From Allodiplogaster sudhausi (taxonomy: Eukaryota > Nematoda > Chromadorea > Rhabditida > Diplogasteridae), in NCBI GenBank assembly GCA_945643635.1, contig CALZFC010000092.1:938501-1002500 (forward strand): a DNA stretch of 64,000 bases, given 5' to 3'. Under the pieces are notes generated by a model. That model saw only the letters and a list, made by a program, of their open reading frames with translations. It was not told the DNA's origin and made no database searches. Below, piece after piece: positions 22,547 through 36,375 of this stretch (within the stretch, counting starts at the first letter, position 1; every line of letters starts with the position of its first letter). The position numbers and the translations under genes are program-made.

Positions 22547-24091
22547 TCAGTTTCTCATTGCCAGCTTCTCGTATATCTCTCGCATGGCTTCAGGAAGCTT
22601 ATTGAACTTCTTCTGCATCTTCCGTTGCCGCTTCTCCGGTTCCAGATCCTTGTAGCTGAAATAAACCTTGGAACCATCGAGACAGGGACAAAGGGAAAGG
22701 GAGAAGAGATATAAATGACTAAGACGAACTCTTCGCTGTTGAGGGAGAGGAAGTGGTCGAAGGCGGTCATTGGCTCCTTCTTCTGTGGTTTGCCAGGGGT
22801 CTTCTTCTTTTCTGTCGGCGGACGCGCCTGCACAGAATATGATTTATTCCATAAATGAATGCGCTGGTGTCTAGACTCTATAACTAATTGTGTATTAAAA
22901 AAAAACCTGTTTTTCCATTCTCGCAACGGTTTTCTTGACGAATTCTTCTTGCTCTTGAGAGAGATTAGGGGTGTTGGTAATGAATGAATTGAGCTGTTGG
23001 AGATACTCGGCCCTCGCCTCCTTTTCTTCTCTCTCCGCAGCTAGTCTTCCCATCTCATCCGCATTGAACCTTTCGTTTAATTCCTCAAACATTTTTATCA
23101 GTTCAAAGACCTTGTGGATTATTAATATAAACAAAAAATATTATAATCAGTAAATTGTTTAAAAAATATTACCTTCATAGTTCCGTTGGGGTTGGGCTTG
23201 ATCCCCTTAGTCTTGCAGTAGATGAAAAAGGCCCTTTGCGGTTTGTGGGGGAAATCGGGGAAGGAAGGAAGAGCGCGGGGGCTAGTGAGATATTCCTTGA
23301 CAAGCATGGCCACCATATCCACACTAATCGAGCCTTGCTTCAGGCTGGCAGCCAAATACTTCTTAACAGCGGCGAGTAGCTCACTAAAATTTGGCTTGCT
23401 ACAGCACAACAAATTCCACTTCTGAAACTAACAGATACATTTACTGTCAATACATAAAATTTTTAAAGCCGATTTCAATCAAAATAAATCGGAAAGAAGA
23501 AGAAATACCTTGCATCGACGCTGCTGTTGACACTGCTGAGATACTTGGGGATCAAGAGCTTCAGTGACTTAGCTGTAGCATGCGTTTGATGCTTGTGTGC
23601 ATACTCCAAGATTCCTTCCAAGTGCTCCAAAACTACGTTCGGCGGGAGGTTGACATGGTCCTGAAATGTGGGCATGCTGAGTATTTCAACAAAGCCAATT
23701 ACAATGTTAAACGCAATTTTAGAGAAAAAAAATTAAAATCTGCCAAGCCTTGGTTGCACTGTCGTCATCAGAATCGTCCTCGTCCGAGTTCTCAGGAGAC
23801 AGCTAAAAGGATCTGTTTGAAATGTTTTGTCTAAGAAATTATTAAGTATTACAGACCTTCATTTTCTTCGGAGAGGGTTTCTCATCTAAACGAGGACGCT
23901 TTTTATCCGAGTTAGCCGGAGCTTCGTCCTGTATAAATACAAATTCCTGATAATAAGCACAATATTCAGGCAAGAGATTTACTAGATTCTACAAAAAGGT
24001 TACCGAATAGAGTGCAAAAAGGACATACCTCATCGGACGAGTTCAAAAGCCGCTTCTTTTGCTTAGACGGCGACTGCTTGGTCGGACTCAT
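22547..24091 (-). CDS. HMG-box protein resembling nucleolar transcription factor UBF
   Basis: UBF binds ribosomal DNA through tandem HMG boxes and drives RNA polymerase I transcription. Exons run from ATG 24091 (MSPTKQSPSKQKKRLLNSSD) through about 24030, 23930-23855, 23815-23760, 23660-23500, 23385-23172, 23113-22912, 22827-22730 and 22660-22547 (ending KLAMRN). The central exon has SFPDFPHKPQRAFFIYCKTK, which parallels the first box of UBF (HPDFPKKPLTPYFRFF). A helical segment with FEELNERF and AEYLQQLNSFI follows, then a second box beginning PQKKEPMTAFDHFLSLN and YKDLEPEKRQRKMQKKF. The protein is short (about 330 aa) compared with vertebrate UBF and has two boxes rather than five or six, and no long acidic tail; the N-terminal part is acidic and Ser-rich instead. 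HMG-box nature is firm; UBF orthology is likely but unproved. Confidence 0.65.
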
Positions 24092-24284
24092 TCTCCTAAG
24101 TTAGCAATACTCTGACATGTTAGGTAAAGGATTAAAAAAAACCAGAACATAAGCAACAAAAGAAACATATAAATTTGAAAATATGCTATGATCGCGTCCT
24201 TTTAATCTGAGTGGGTATCGTTCTATTTGTAAAATGGTAGTTCATACACTAGAAATCACCTAAAACCCGGTGCTAGTTCTGCTC

Positions 24285-24453
24285 GGCAATTAATTATTTA
24301 CACGCCACACGCCACACGCCGCACGCCATTAAAAAGTGATTTATTGCACGCCACACGCCACCATTTGTGATTTTTTACACGCCGCACGCCATTTTTTACT
24401 TTTTTACACGCAATTGGTCGGCATTTTTTGCACGCCACACGCCAATTTTTTTC
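24285..24453 (+). repeat. Left terminal inverted repeat of the Mutator-like element
   Basis: Contains four clusters of ACGCC(A/G)CACGCC about 45 bases apart, likely transposase-binding sites. It matches the reverse complement of 27812-27987. Confidence 0.9.
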
Positions 24454-24623
24454 CTAAGACTATTTCTTTCCTGTAGTCTTCAGTCAGTAGTTTTTTAGTC
24501 ATGTCTTCTCCATTCTAGGTGTAATAAACAGTTCCAAAAGAACCTTTATAAATGAACAATCAATCAGCTTACATCTGAGATGCAACAGATGGGAAATTTG
24601 GAAATGTAGATTAACGGAAAGAA

Positions 24624-24812
24624 CTTCTCGTAGAAGGAACAGTTAATTAGCACAATCAGTTAGCGATCTTATAAAGAAAGAGAAAAAGAGCAAATGACTT
24701 CTCATAGAAGACAACAGTTAACAAACAGGTAACAAACAAATCACTTCTTATAGAAGAGGTGGAACCAGAATGAGTAAAAACAAGCAGGCAACAAATGACA
24801 TCCTATAGAAGA
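24624..24812. repeat. Four copies of a short palindrome CTTCTnnTAGAAG
   Basis: CTTCTCGTAGAAG (24624), CTTCTCATAGAAG (24698), CTTCTTATAGAAG (24744) and the degenerate CATCCTATAGAAG (24800) recur, each followed by a similar short context (AACAGTTAA or AGGTGG.ACCAG). They lie in the non-coding left part of the Mutator-like element, downstream of its gene. Confidence 0.65.
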
Positions 24813-25358
24813 GGTGGGACCAGCACGAGAGATCACTCAAAGTTGTTAGCCAAGGCGATTTGGCTCGAGTGTATGTAGACATCTTAATCGATGTGCTGTA
24901 GATCGACTTCATCGAAAGGGCCAGTGAGGGAGAAAGCGCGATTCGAGCTGGAGTGGCATACGAGTAGCGCGACATCAAGCAGTTCAGCCTACAATGGAGC
25001 ACTCTTAAAATTCTACAGTAATCTATGCATCCTACCGTAAGGGAGTAAAATGGACTAACGCGACTCAGCACTCCCATCGCAGGCGGTAGACGGAAGAGCA
25101 ATGCCGCATCCGACGCAAGTGTCCTTTCGTACGACAGTCAGCGGCCAGCGTTCTAAAATAATAACACCCTTGCTATTTTAAAGTAAGAAAACTTGAAAAG
25201 AAAGAAAACCGGATCGCAAGGCAATGACGAAGCGATTGTTGTTATGATGCGGCTCCGTGAATGGAAGAGAATGAGGAGAGGCATGAAATTGTGCCAACTG
25301 TGATGCAGTGGGAAGAACGGCCGCGTGTGAAGCTCGAAGCTGCAATTCACCGACATTC

Positions 25359-27342
25359 TTACGATGAGTGTAATTCATCTTTCCTAACCTGTGTTTCTTC
25401 ATTTCCTGTTCCCCTGGCGTTCTGGATTCCAGCCAGCGGTCTCCGCGAAGTTGTCGCCGCTTGAATTCCCCTTCTTCTTTTGATCACGCTGAGAGATTCG
25501 GGAGAGGCGTATGAATGCTCGTCAGAAACGTCAACGATTTCTGCGTTCTCATCAACTTCCTCTTCATTCACGACCTATAATCGACTTCAAATAGGTTTCC
25601 CTCATGTATGGTAAGGAAAAAGAAACACACACACACCTCCAGGACGGCAGCTGACGGTTCAGCATCCGCATCTGCACTGTCCTCGGATATGTCAACAAGG
25701 GAGACGGCGTCTTCATCAACCTCTGGAGATCGATATCCCTTCTTCTCGAATTCGTCGTACAACATCAGCCTAAACAGCAATTAGATTGAACTTTTCAAAA
25801 CACGTTTCAAGAATATACCCCATCTTCCTGTAATCGGCACCAGTTCTTCTTCTAGACAGCATGAGACAGGCGGTGAGAAAAGCATCCTTCGAGGAATCGC
25901 GAGACCTAAGTAAACACTGGATGAAGGGCCAAAGCAAAATGACTAACTTGAATCGATTGTCGTAAAAGCCGATGGCCGTTACAACGAAGTTGTCGACAAG
26001 GTTGAATGTGCCATCAGCCATAACAGCGGATAACACACGACGAAGCATGCCCGTGTCCACCGTGGTCGTAACTTCCAGTCGCTTGCGTGTGCGTTCCAAG
26101 TGAGTCTTCAGCTGATCTTCTGTTGGGAGGGCGCGAGCAAACAACTGAATAAGCGTAATCTTAGCAGCACAACACTGAAACTACTTAATAAGTATACCTC
26201 GTTCTGCCACTCGTGTGCTAACAGCAAATGGTGGTCTCCATTCGACTGCCAGTCACCAACAACATAGTAGCTTAAACATATTACATACTCATTGTTCCAT
26301 GATAAATATTGAAAAAAAGTTCAATCTAACCAGAATCAATAAGATGCTGGAGCTCGCCGTAATTTGTCGCAGCTTTTCTTCCGGACAATGACTTCCGCCG
26401 CTCGACAGTTTGAAGAATATTCCTCACCGAATTCTGCTTGATGGAAGGAATTCGAGCAAGAACTGCTCGAGCACCGCCTCCTTCCCGAATGATGGCTTTG
26501 GCGCGCTCTCGTTCAGACACAGTAGTCCTCTGTTAAATGAGCAAATGATCACTTCATTTATATTTTATGCAAGCAGAACCTTTTCAAACTGTCGAATATC
26601 GAAGACTTCTTCAGTAGCAGATTCAAACGAGTAAGACACGGCTGCATAAGACGAAGAGGGGCGTCCATCAATCATTAGAAGATGAACCTATATCACAAAT
26701 AAATAGAATTGGAACAGGAGGTTAAATCATGCCTGCTTGATTAGATGGTTTAATGTCCCATGTCGGCAGTAGTACTGATGCAGATACAGTTCGCCACGAT
26801 TTGGTTTCTTATTATGACGATACCTTGCAACACTTCCATCCTCGAAAACTTCGTAATCATTCGTTTTGGGACGGGCTGTAAGTAAGTGAAATTGAGAGTG
26901 TGGCGGAGTTAAAGAAAATTAATATAACTCACATCCACTTCCTTTTGGTGACCACGGCGAGAGCGCATCCTTGAAAATATCAGCATATTCCGTCTCACTG
27001 ATATCGCAAACGAAGGTAACAGCACAAGATTCTCGAGTCAATGGCGGGAACGACGGAACACCAGTCGTGGTATACTCAGGACTAAAGAAAATAAAGCAAG
27101 AATACATGGAGTAAACAATAAGGGCTATGGATTCACTAACGGATGCATGAGCAGCTCAATTACATCCGACGCAGTCACATTGGTACTGCAATGCCGGAGG
27201 TACTTGTCCCCTCCTCGTGCCTCCTAAAATGAAAAGCTTAATAAAATTGTGCTTCGTATCATTGAAAATCTCTTACCCCAACTTCCATCTCGTCACAAAG
27301 CGCCTCTTCGCCCATTCTTCCATCGTCATCTTCCTCTGACAT
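25359..27342 (-). CDS. Putative Mutator-like transposase, multi-exon, apparently incomplete
   Basis: The reading starts MSEEDDDGRMGEEALCDEME at 27342 and continues through exons near 27230-27145, 27085-26940, 26870-26730, 26690-26580, 26525-26335, 26280-26210, 26140-25955, 25905-25820, 25770-25640 and 25575-25359. Features in order are an acidic start; an FLYWCH-like region (YEVFEDGSVARYRHNKK, ELYLHQYYCRHGTL); a helical segment (RERAKAIIREGGGARAVLAR) like the pre-catalytic part of Mutator transposases; and MADGTFNLVDNF, which matches the first catalytic Asp motif (DGTF) of that family. SKDAFLTACLMLSRRR follows. I cannot find the second Asp or the catalytic Glu; instead the C terminus is acidic (SLVDISEDSADADAE) and then basic. 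It may be a decayed or an adapted copy. The exon borders are approximate. Confidence 0.6.
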
Positions 27343-27811
27343 CGTGTGCCCACGGTCGTTTATGCAGTGCAAAACGCGATCCCCAGCTCTAATGCTAAAA
27401 TGCTCAGGCCGCGACGCGTCCTAAGAGCCGCAACGCGTGTCCGCGCGTGGCCGGGTCTCAAAATCTCTGCTCGGCCAATGACCGCAACGCGAGCATACGC
27501 TCGTTGCGGTCGTCTTTCAAGCTAAATTCTTTAACAAAACTACCGTAATCTTGGCAACCAGCCAACGCTGTCCTCCCGCGCTTTTTAAAATAAGACATAT
27601 TTCAAATATATCTGACCACGCGCGGACACGGCTGAGTATCGAGAGACTGACAGCCTTAGAGGATCGCTTTTGGAGGCCCGTGTGCCGGAGTTAGCGTAGA
27701 CTATCACCTGAAACACTTTTGCTCGTTGCATCTGAATGGTTACTAGACGTACAGCAACAACTAATGCTAAAATAGCAGAAAATATGACTATAAAACTATT
27801 GAACGCGCTAG

Positions 27812-27987
27812 AAAAAAATTGGCGTGTGGCGTGCAAAAAATACCGACCAATTGTGTGCGGCGTGTAAAAAAGTAAAAAAATGGCGTGCGGCGTGTAAATA
27901 ATCACAAATGGTGGCGTGTGGCGTGCAATAAATCACTTTTTAAGGGCGTGCGGCGTGTGGCGTGTGGCGTGTAAATAATTAACTGCC
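27812..27987 (-). repeat. Right terminal inverted repeat of the Mutator-like element
   Basis: Reverse complement of the left repeat with scattered substitutions. It has an intact GCCGCACAC block where the left copy has lost about six bases. Confidence 0.9.
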
Positions 27988-28131
27988 GTTCTGTTCCTTG
28001 TTATGATTTAGATCACCGTGACGAAGTTTTGCATGGTTTTGCAGTTGTGCAGTTTTTATGCCTTTACTGGAAGTTGTTGTCTTTTAAGATGTCGTTGTGA
28101 GTGGCTGAGTGTTGTGGAGTGCCCTCTGGAG

Positions 28132-28952
28132 ATGTCTCGAGCAGGAGGGAGCGAGCGGCCGGTGCCGGCCACTCGGCGAACTGCCCCTTCCACTCCCCCT
28201 TCCACCAACTCCTCCACTCCTTCCGTTAGTCTCTTTCTCTCTTCTCTACAGGTAACAAATAGAGTTTAATATAATCTTTCTGAACCTGGTGCTTGGAAGC
28301 TTCCCTGACTCAACGATCTTGTTTAGTCAGGACTTCTCATCAATGTAATCCGAACTCTGACGACGAGCGTGTCTGAAGACCAGAGAGAACTGGAGAGGAC
28401 AAAGCTGGAGAGAGGGTACAAAGAGTCCGGAGAAACCATCGACCGACTCATCAAAGGTAGTTGTTGCCTTCTTTAATCTGTCTAAGTTTCTTTCTTTTCA
28501 GACCATCAGAAAGATATCGAGGACTGTCTCAGTTCGTTCAAAGATATGTCGTCTCGTATCTCAGGTATTCATCAGTTTTCTAGATATCGCGAGCGAATGA
28601 TTTTTCTAAGGTGCTCATCATGATCATTGATATTTTGAGCATGCCGAGAGCGGATTCAAAACGTACGGAATGCCCTTCACTCGTGCAAAGTTCTCTTGGA
28701 ATGCCGACGGGATGACTTGAAGAAACTGTGGATTGAGAGTGCGCAGCAGCGACACATATCAGACATCATGAACAAGCTGTTTCTTTTTTCTCTTTTCATT
28801 ACCTTTTTTCCTTCCATTGCATGGTAGCGTATCACGAGAATTGTTCTACAGAGACGAATTACGATCCGTGCCTGTGGAAGTGGAGTTGCTGCTGCAGAGG
28901 GGCAGCTTTGATGCGGCTGCTGCTGCCATTCAAAAGTCGAGTAAGCCATCGT

Positions 28953-29026
<74 letters not shown>

Positions 29027-30603
29027 TCTCTCTCTCTCCTCTCTCTCCTCTCTCTCACTCTCTTTCTCTCCTCTTTCTCTCTCACTCTCTCTCTCTCCTC
29101 TGCCTCTCCTCTCTCTCTCTCTCCCTCTCTCTCTGTCTTGATCTCTCTCCTTCCTTCAGAGCGTGATTTGCGTGATTTGGAAGTGATAGACGGTCTCTCT
29201 CAGCTGCGAGTCCGAATCGAAGAGAGTAAAGACTCGCTTACCACTCACATCGTGGAGAGAATTGTCTGCGCCCTTGTAGACGAGCCTTTTGAGAAGAAGG
29301 TTGGTTTTATAGCACTTTTTTTTAGTATAAAATTTAAATAAAAGGAAGTATTTAATTTAGTTGGGAGAGATGCTGATTGGCGTTAGCGAAGAAAGGATCA
29401 CGGAGAGCGGCCCCCTCGCCGAGCTCGCCACCCGTATCAAGTTTCTTCATTGTTTTTTCTCTTGAAATTCTTGAAACTATATCCCTCATATTTCTAACGC
29501 ATTCCTGGTCTCCTGGGTGTTTAATGGAATGATTGCATTAGATACTTCTGCTTAGACAACACCGCACGGAGCCTTTGCACTCGCGGATCGATGCAGATGT
29601 CCGTGCACTAGAAATGCTGGACAAGGAAGTGAGGGTCATCGACCGAATTGGTAACTTCTGTGCCTCGGCCATCGAGAGACAAGTCCGTCTTCCTCTCTGG
29701 GCCACACCCATATTGTTATCCATGCTTTTATCCTGCTGCTAGCAGTTGAGCTTAAATGTTCAAGAAGCGGTGCCACATTAAACAGCATCACTGCTATAGA
29801 AAAGTATGGGATAAAAAATGTCTGAGATAAAAATTACTCGTTTAAAGAGTGATTATGAAATGCTTTGTGCCAAGTCAAGAGTTCCAGATTCGCGCAACGG
29901 TGTCTCTAATTCGTATTCGATCTTCAACTGATGAAAACAATCCGCCAGACAACGTTCTTCTCGCTCAACTCATGAAAATGGTTCAGTTCTAAGGTTTCTT
30001 AGAGGCCCGAGAGTTGATGATGGAATTGTTTAGGTGTACCGTCAAATAGACGCTTCGCGAGACGCACACGTCATCCTCTCCGAGCGAGTTCGCCAGCCGG
30101 ATGTCCTCCCGAAGTTCTGGAGGAGTTGTCAGACGGTATCTCCATTTATAGAATTAGTTCTTGAAGCCGCCTTGGATTGATTGACTGCTTTCTTGGTTGA
30201 GGCGGTTGACCAGCTGGTGTCCGATCACGTGGGCCTGCAAGTGGCCACCTCAGTGAAGCCAATGGGCGGAGTCTCCGAGAATCTCAAGCGACTCTTCCGC
30301 TTCGATGCCACTGCCTGCGCTCCATTTTCATCCGCAGCTAATCCTACGGTTTGTGTTACTTCTTCCACGAGTGTACTAAAGATACAATTGGGAAAGAAAA
30401 GGTTTGCAATGGAAGTTTGTCTATCGCAGAACAGCCGCGTGATCTGCCGCCCTGATATGTACAACATCGTTCCCCTCTACCCTTGGCTGCGCCATCTCAT
30501 CACTTCCATTGAAGAATCCTCCGGCATCCGTCCCTGTACTCTCTCCCAGTTTGTCGACTCTCTTCTCATGGAGAAGTTCATGAAACGAGTAGAGGTACTA
30601 CAG

Positions 30604-30646
<43 letters not shown>

Positions 30647-31372
30647 CTTTTAGATCTCTTTTCATCTTCTCATTTCCTGTTTCCTTTGTCTTTGTCTACA
30701 ATTCTGCCCCCTACGCATTTAAAATTTTTTAATACCTGTATTCATAAAGGAGGATGTCCGAGAGAAGCTCGAAGACCTTCGGGTGAAAGAGGGCGTGGCT
30801 TCAGTGGCGAGGAGACAAGAGAACTTACCAGCCAGCCAAGTTGTCTACGAAATGTGCTCAGAAGTTAGCATTAAAAATATATATATTCTGAGCAACTTTT
30901 TTTTTATGAGATTATTTAAGGAGATCTTCATTTCAGTTATGATTGAAATATCAGTGTTGATGAATAGGTACATCACCTGCTCGTGAACATGGAGCAGTAC
31001 GCTCAGCGCTTCTCCAGACTCTGGCTGCTCATTCTTACCGTATACACTTGCAACATGCAACACTTTTATGAAAAGGTCTGCATCTTCTAGTCATTCCGTT
31101 CTAATAATTAGGCCATGCCATTCATAGGCAACGTTGTCATCCCCCAAAGGCTCGTCGGATGTGGGCGGGGCGGACGGAGGGGCGGGGCCAGCGAGGAAGA
31201 AGATCAGCGCAGCCTGGGCGGCCGATGAAGACATCTCGAGATTGCTAATGAGTCTGCCTAATTGGCAGCTCGCTTCGCTCGATGCCTCCTCCCCAACCGG
31301 TATTTTTCTTTGCTCTTTGTAAATTTATTAAATCTATTTACTTTTACTCTCTCTGCCTCGCTCTCTTTCTCC

Positions 31373-31424
<52 letters not shown>

Positions 31425-32375
31425 CTCGCCCTCTCTTTCTCTTATTCACTTCATGGAATGTTCTGATCTCAGGATATGCCTATTATATCTAATTCTAGTT
31501 TAACATCTTATGCTCATGTACAAATTCAGGCGGCGTCCAGTCAGAGCGCGAGATCAGAGAGAGGAACGAGCGGGAGAGCGACATTCTCATCGGCAACCTG
31601 GGAATGCAGAGAGGAATTGACCGGGCTGAGTTAATCTCTCATCCAGATGAAATTCGTCAACTCGCATCTTTGCACGAGAATCTTCGAAGCCTTTCTCTGC
31701 TTGTATGTTTTTTTTTACTATTGCTTTATATCAATTTTTTAAATCAAAATGTTTTTGAAGATTTTTAGAGATGTGATTTTTGCAATATGGACTTGACCTT
31801 TCAGCTGCGCGGCCTTTTGACGTCTCTTCCACCCTCAATTGTCAGCAAACTGCGCGAGCACAAAGTAACAGTCACTGACGAGAAGAACAATCAACTCTCG
31901 GTAAGTCAATTATTTCTACATTCATTTGTTTAACAGAAAATAGATAATATAAGTTGATAAATGGTTACGAGGGACATTCGCATTTGTCGTTGTGCTGATG
32001 TTGAATGTAAATGGTAATGCCTGGCAGAGCACGCCTGTGCTGGTGGCAGTGAGTGACTACATCAGCCAGATCAACGCGATGAGCGAGCGACTGCTGCTCA
32101 TGCTTCATCTAGAAGTACGTGTCCACTGCTTCTACCACCTCCTCCCCCTCGCTCGGCCTCGCTCCTCCCACCAGACGGATGATGTCGACCCTGAGGTTTC
32201 TTTGGCTCTTTTGGAATACTGACGAAGAAATGTGGCTAAGGTTCACGAGATGGGCCGAGATCTGTTCATGTTCGGTGGAGTGGTGAGAGAGCTGCTACCG
32301 CCTGCCAAGCAGAGATACATCTTCGATGGACTCGGTCATCTCTGCGCTGCCATTTTCATCCATTCCAGGTCTGTA

Positions 32376-32408
<33 letters not shown>

Positions 32409-32891
32409 CTTTCTCACTTTATCGCTCACTTCCCCCCACCCCTACGAAATCATCAAAATTACAACGACATATCTCAGTAGGTTACGATAGTATTGGCATC
32501 AGTGCGCGTAAAAAATTGAAGGAATACGTAGTATAGATGAGCACAGGAAAACAGTGTAAACAAATTTACGAGGGGGTGTTGAGGAACGAGAACTACAGTT
32601 ATTGGGGTAAGTAGATTTTTTAAGCTGGACTTAACACTGGTGCAACTGATAGCTGCTTAATATATGCACATATGAATGGCCAAATAAGTAAGTTATCCCT
32701 TCAGCCAGCACATGCAACGGTTATCGGATGCAGCGAAGAAGAGAGTGTGCCGTAACATCTGGGGAGTGCAGCAGAGACTCTCCCAGCTGACAGAGAGAAG
32801 GGAAGCCGAGCTGGACCGGGCCAGGGCCTTCTACGAACTCCTCTCGCATGACGTCGACCGACTCATGGCTCTCGTCAGTATCGCCAGCTGG

Positions 32892-32937
<46 letters not shown>

Positions 32938-33176
32938 ACTCTCGAGCTCATCCATTCTTTCCCTAGTCCATTTAATCCGTTTTATGCTCGTGTACGTAAC
33001 CCTTTCTCCAGGTTCCGGAGAAGAGAGGCCAGTTTAGCAACGTGGAGCTGACCTTCCTGATCTCCCTGGCAGTCCGCTCTCACGCGGTACTTGCTTCCCA
33101 GCCGGGTGCCCTTGACTCCCTTCTTCTTCAACTTTCCTCAATCCTTCGACAGGCTCCCCCATCCGCTAGCGCATAA
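28132..33176 (+). CDS. EXOC4: Exocyst complex subunit SEC8 (EXOC4)
   Basis: SEC8 is part of the octameric exocyst that tethers secretory vesicles to the plasma membrane. Exons: 28132-28224, 28327-28456, 28502-28564, about 28632-28776, about 28850-28940, about 29160-29300, 29362-29435, 29535-29650, then further exons to 33176, where the stop follows SILRQAPPSASA. The N-terminal half follows the family closely: LERGYKESGETIDRLIKDH, DMSSRIS, CKVLLECRRDDLKKLW, and ELRSVPVEVELLLQRGSFDA. Later exons include VYHQIDASRDAHV-type helical segments, LVSDHVGLQVATSV, SAANPTVCVTSST, SRVICRPDMYNIVPLYPW and VHHLLVNMEQYAQRFSRLW. Several introns hold (CT)n tracts directly before the acceptor. A short Ser/Thr/Pro-rich leader precedes the conserved region. 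Its start lies about 135 bases from the right end of the Mutator-like element. Identity is firm for the first third; later exon borders were not all fixed. Confidence 0.85.
28958..29150 (+). repeat. (CT)n microsatellite in SEC8 intron
   Basis: About 190 bases of CT-rich repeat run up to the acceptor CCTTCCTTCAG at 29159, so the repeat supplies the polypyrimidine tract of this intron. Confidence 0.95.
31368..31420 (+). repeat. (CT)n microsatellite in SEC8 intron
   Basis: CTCTCT tract within an intron of the SEC8 gene; similar shorter tracts are at 30606-30644, 32376-32408 and 32896-32940. Confidence 0.92.
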
Positions 33177-34036
33177 TTTCTTGAATGCTCAAAGAACAGA
33201 ATGGAGATGGCTGATAAACATGGCTTGGTGAATAAAGAATCGAAAAGATTGCGTGTCTTTGTCTTGCAGTAAATTGGCGAGGGAGTCGGATTGCGAACTA
33301 ACTGGGTACTAATTCGAAACTCTTATAATACGATCCAGTTTTTTTTATAAGATTGATGCGGGGAAACCGAATTTCAGCTTCATTCTGCGCGATTTCTTAG
33401 CCATTTTCGGAATCCGAGGTGGGTTTACCGTAAGTAACAAAGCTCCTTCAAACCGGCTAGGAACCTCTTATATGAGGGAGTGGTTGAGAATACCGAACCG
33501 GAGTCTCGCCAGGCTGGATGGTATCCCGGGATGTGGGTTCGGAGATGGCAAGGTCACGCGTCGTACCGTAATTCCCGAAAATCTCATCGAATAACCTCAC
33601 GATGAATCATGCGTCGTGGGATAGGAGGAACACAAAGAGTGTTCACTATGAACATGACATGTCAGTACAATCTAGACTTCTTTGAGAACCCCGACCACTT
33701 CCTGGAAGAACAAAACTCCGGGAACCCCTCGTCTCCAAGTAATCTTGGACATCAGATCTCATGATGTGCACATTACACCAAAGCCATCGTCCCCTTATCC
33801 ATCCCCGAAACAATCCCATTCTTCCTTTATATACCATGTCCCTCGATTTACCCTTGCAAATGTGTGCACACTTAGTTATTCAAATCATATTATCGCAATA
33901 ACAATTATCAGTGTCCATTTTAGAGGCATAACATTCGGTGGTTCAGAGGAAAGTCAAACGGATAAACCAACAATTTACCCTTAAGAGTAATGAGAAACAA
34001 CGAGAACAATTAATAATTATTTTCGATGAGTCCCAT
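33177..34036. other. Convergent 3' interval, no gene seen
   Basis: About 860 bases between the plus-strand SEC8 gene and the minus-strand EF-1alpha gene. No long conserved frame and no tRNA cloverleaf were found. It should contain the two 3' UTRs. Confidence 0.55.
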
Positions 34037-35957
<1,921 letters not shown>

Positions 35958-36262
35958 TTACGCTGGCTGCAAAGGCAAAATCAAAATAAAGTACATGAAT
36001 ACGAGTCACCACGGAAATTATATACAATGATCCAGTTGAAATACAAAGCAGATCTCCCACATCCATACAAAACCGCGAAATAAAACCTAGGAAACTAAAA
36101 TGTTTCAACTGAAACCGAAAACTGAAAACAATAATGAGATGACATAAAAACAAACTTCTCGGAAGAAGCAACTGGGGCAGCGGGCTGACGAGAGCCGGTG
36201 CAGTGAAGTGAAGAGTTGTAGGCCACAGAGACAGCTCGTCGACTTGACTGAGTATCGTCGGT

Positions 36263-36375
36263 GTGGAATGCTGTGGCCGCAATCAATTCGTAGTGGTTAA
36301 GAATACTGGGCTGCTATGCAATGAGAGTGGGCTGCGCGTCAACACATTCAAATTGTGCCGAATGGAATACGGTAA
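36263..36375 (+). repeat. tRNA-like sequence, possible SINE head
   Basis: GTAGTGGTTAAGAATACTGG resembles a pol III A box, and about 45 bases later CACATTCAAATTG resembles a B box (GGTTCRANYCC). The context TGGGCTGCTATGCAATGAG is typical of tRNA-derived SINE heads. I could not fold a full cloverleaf, so it is not called a tRNA. A run of 15 C's lies at 36419-36433 downstream. Confidence 0.35.

Larger units (their letters stand above)
24276..27996. mobile_element. Mutator-like DNA transposon, 3.7 kb, with ~170-bp TIRs and 9-bp target duplication
   Basis: The element is 24285-27987. It is flanked by GTTCTGCTC (24276-24284) and GTTCTGTTC (27988-27996), a 9-bp duplication with one mismatch, which is the hallmark length for Mutator-like elements. 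The TIRs begin GGCA(A/G)TTAATTATTTACACG and extend to about 24453 on the left and back to about 27812 on the right; they differ by a few substitutions and one small indel. Each TIR has repeated CACGCC(A/G)CACGCC blocks separated by AT-rich spacers. A multi-exon gene on the minus strand fills 25.4-27.3 kb. It lies between the UBF-like and SEC8 genes. Confidence 0.88.

Noticed and set aside
24290..27985. CACGCC repeats considered as a CRISPR-like array
   Set aside because: The units are in inverted terminal repeats of a eukaryotic transposon, with AT-rich low-complexity spacers rather than unique spacers.
33420..33570. Possible tRNA between SEC8 and EF-1alpha
   Set aside because: A B-box-like GGTTCG is present but no cloverleaf or acceptor stem pairs.
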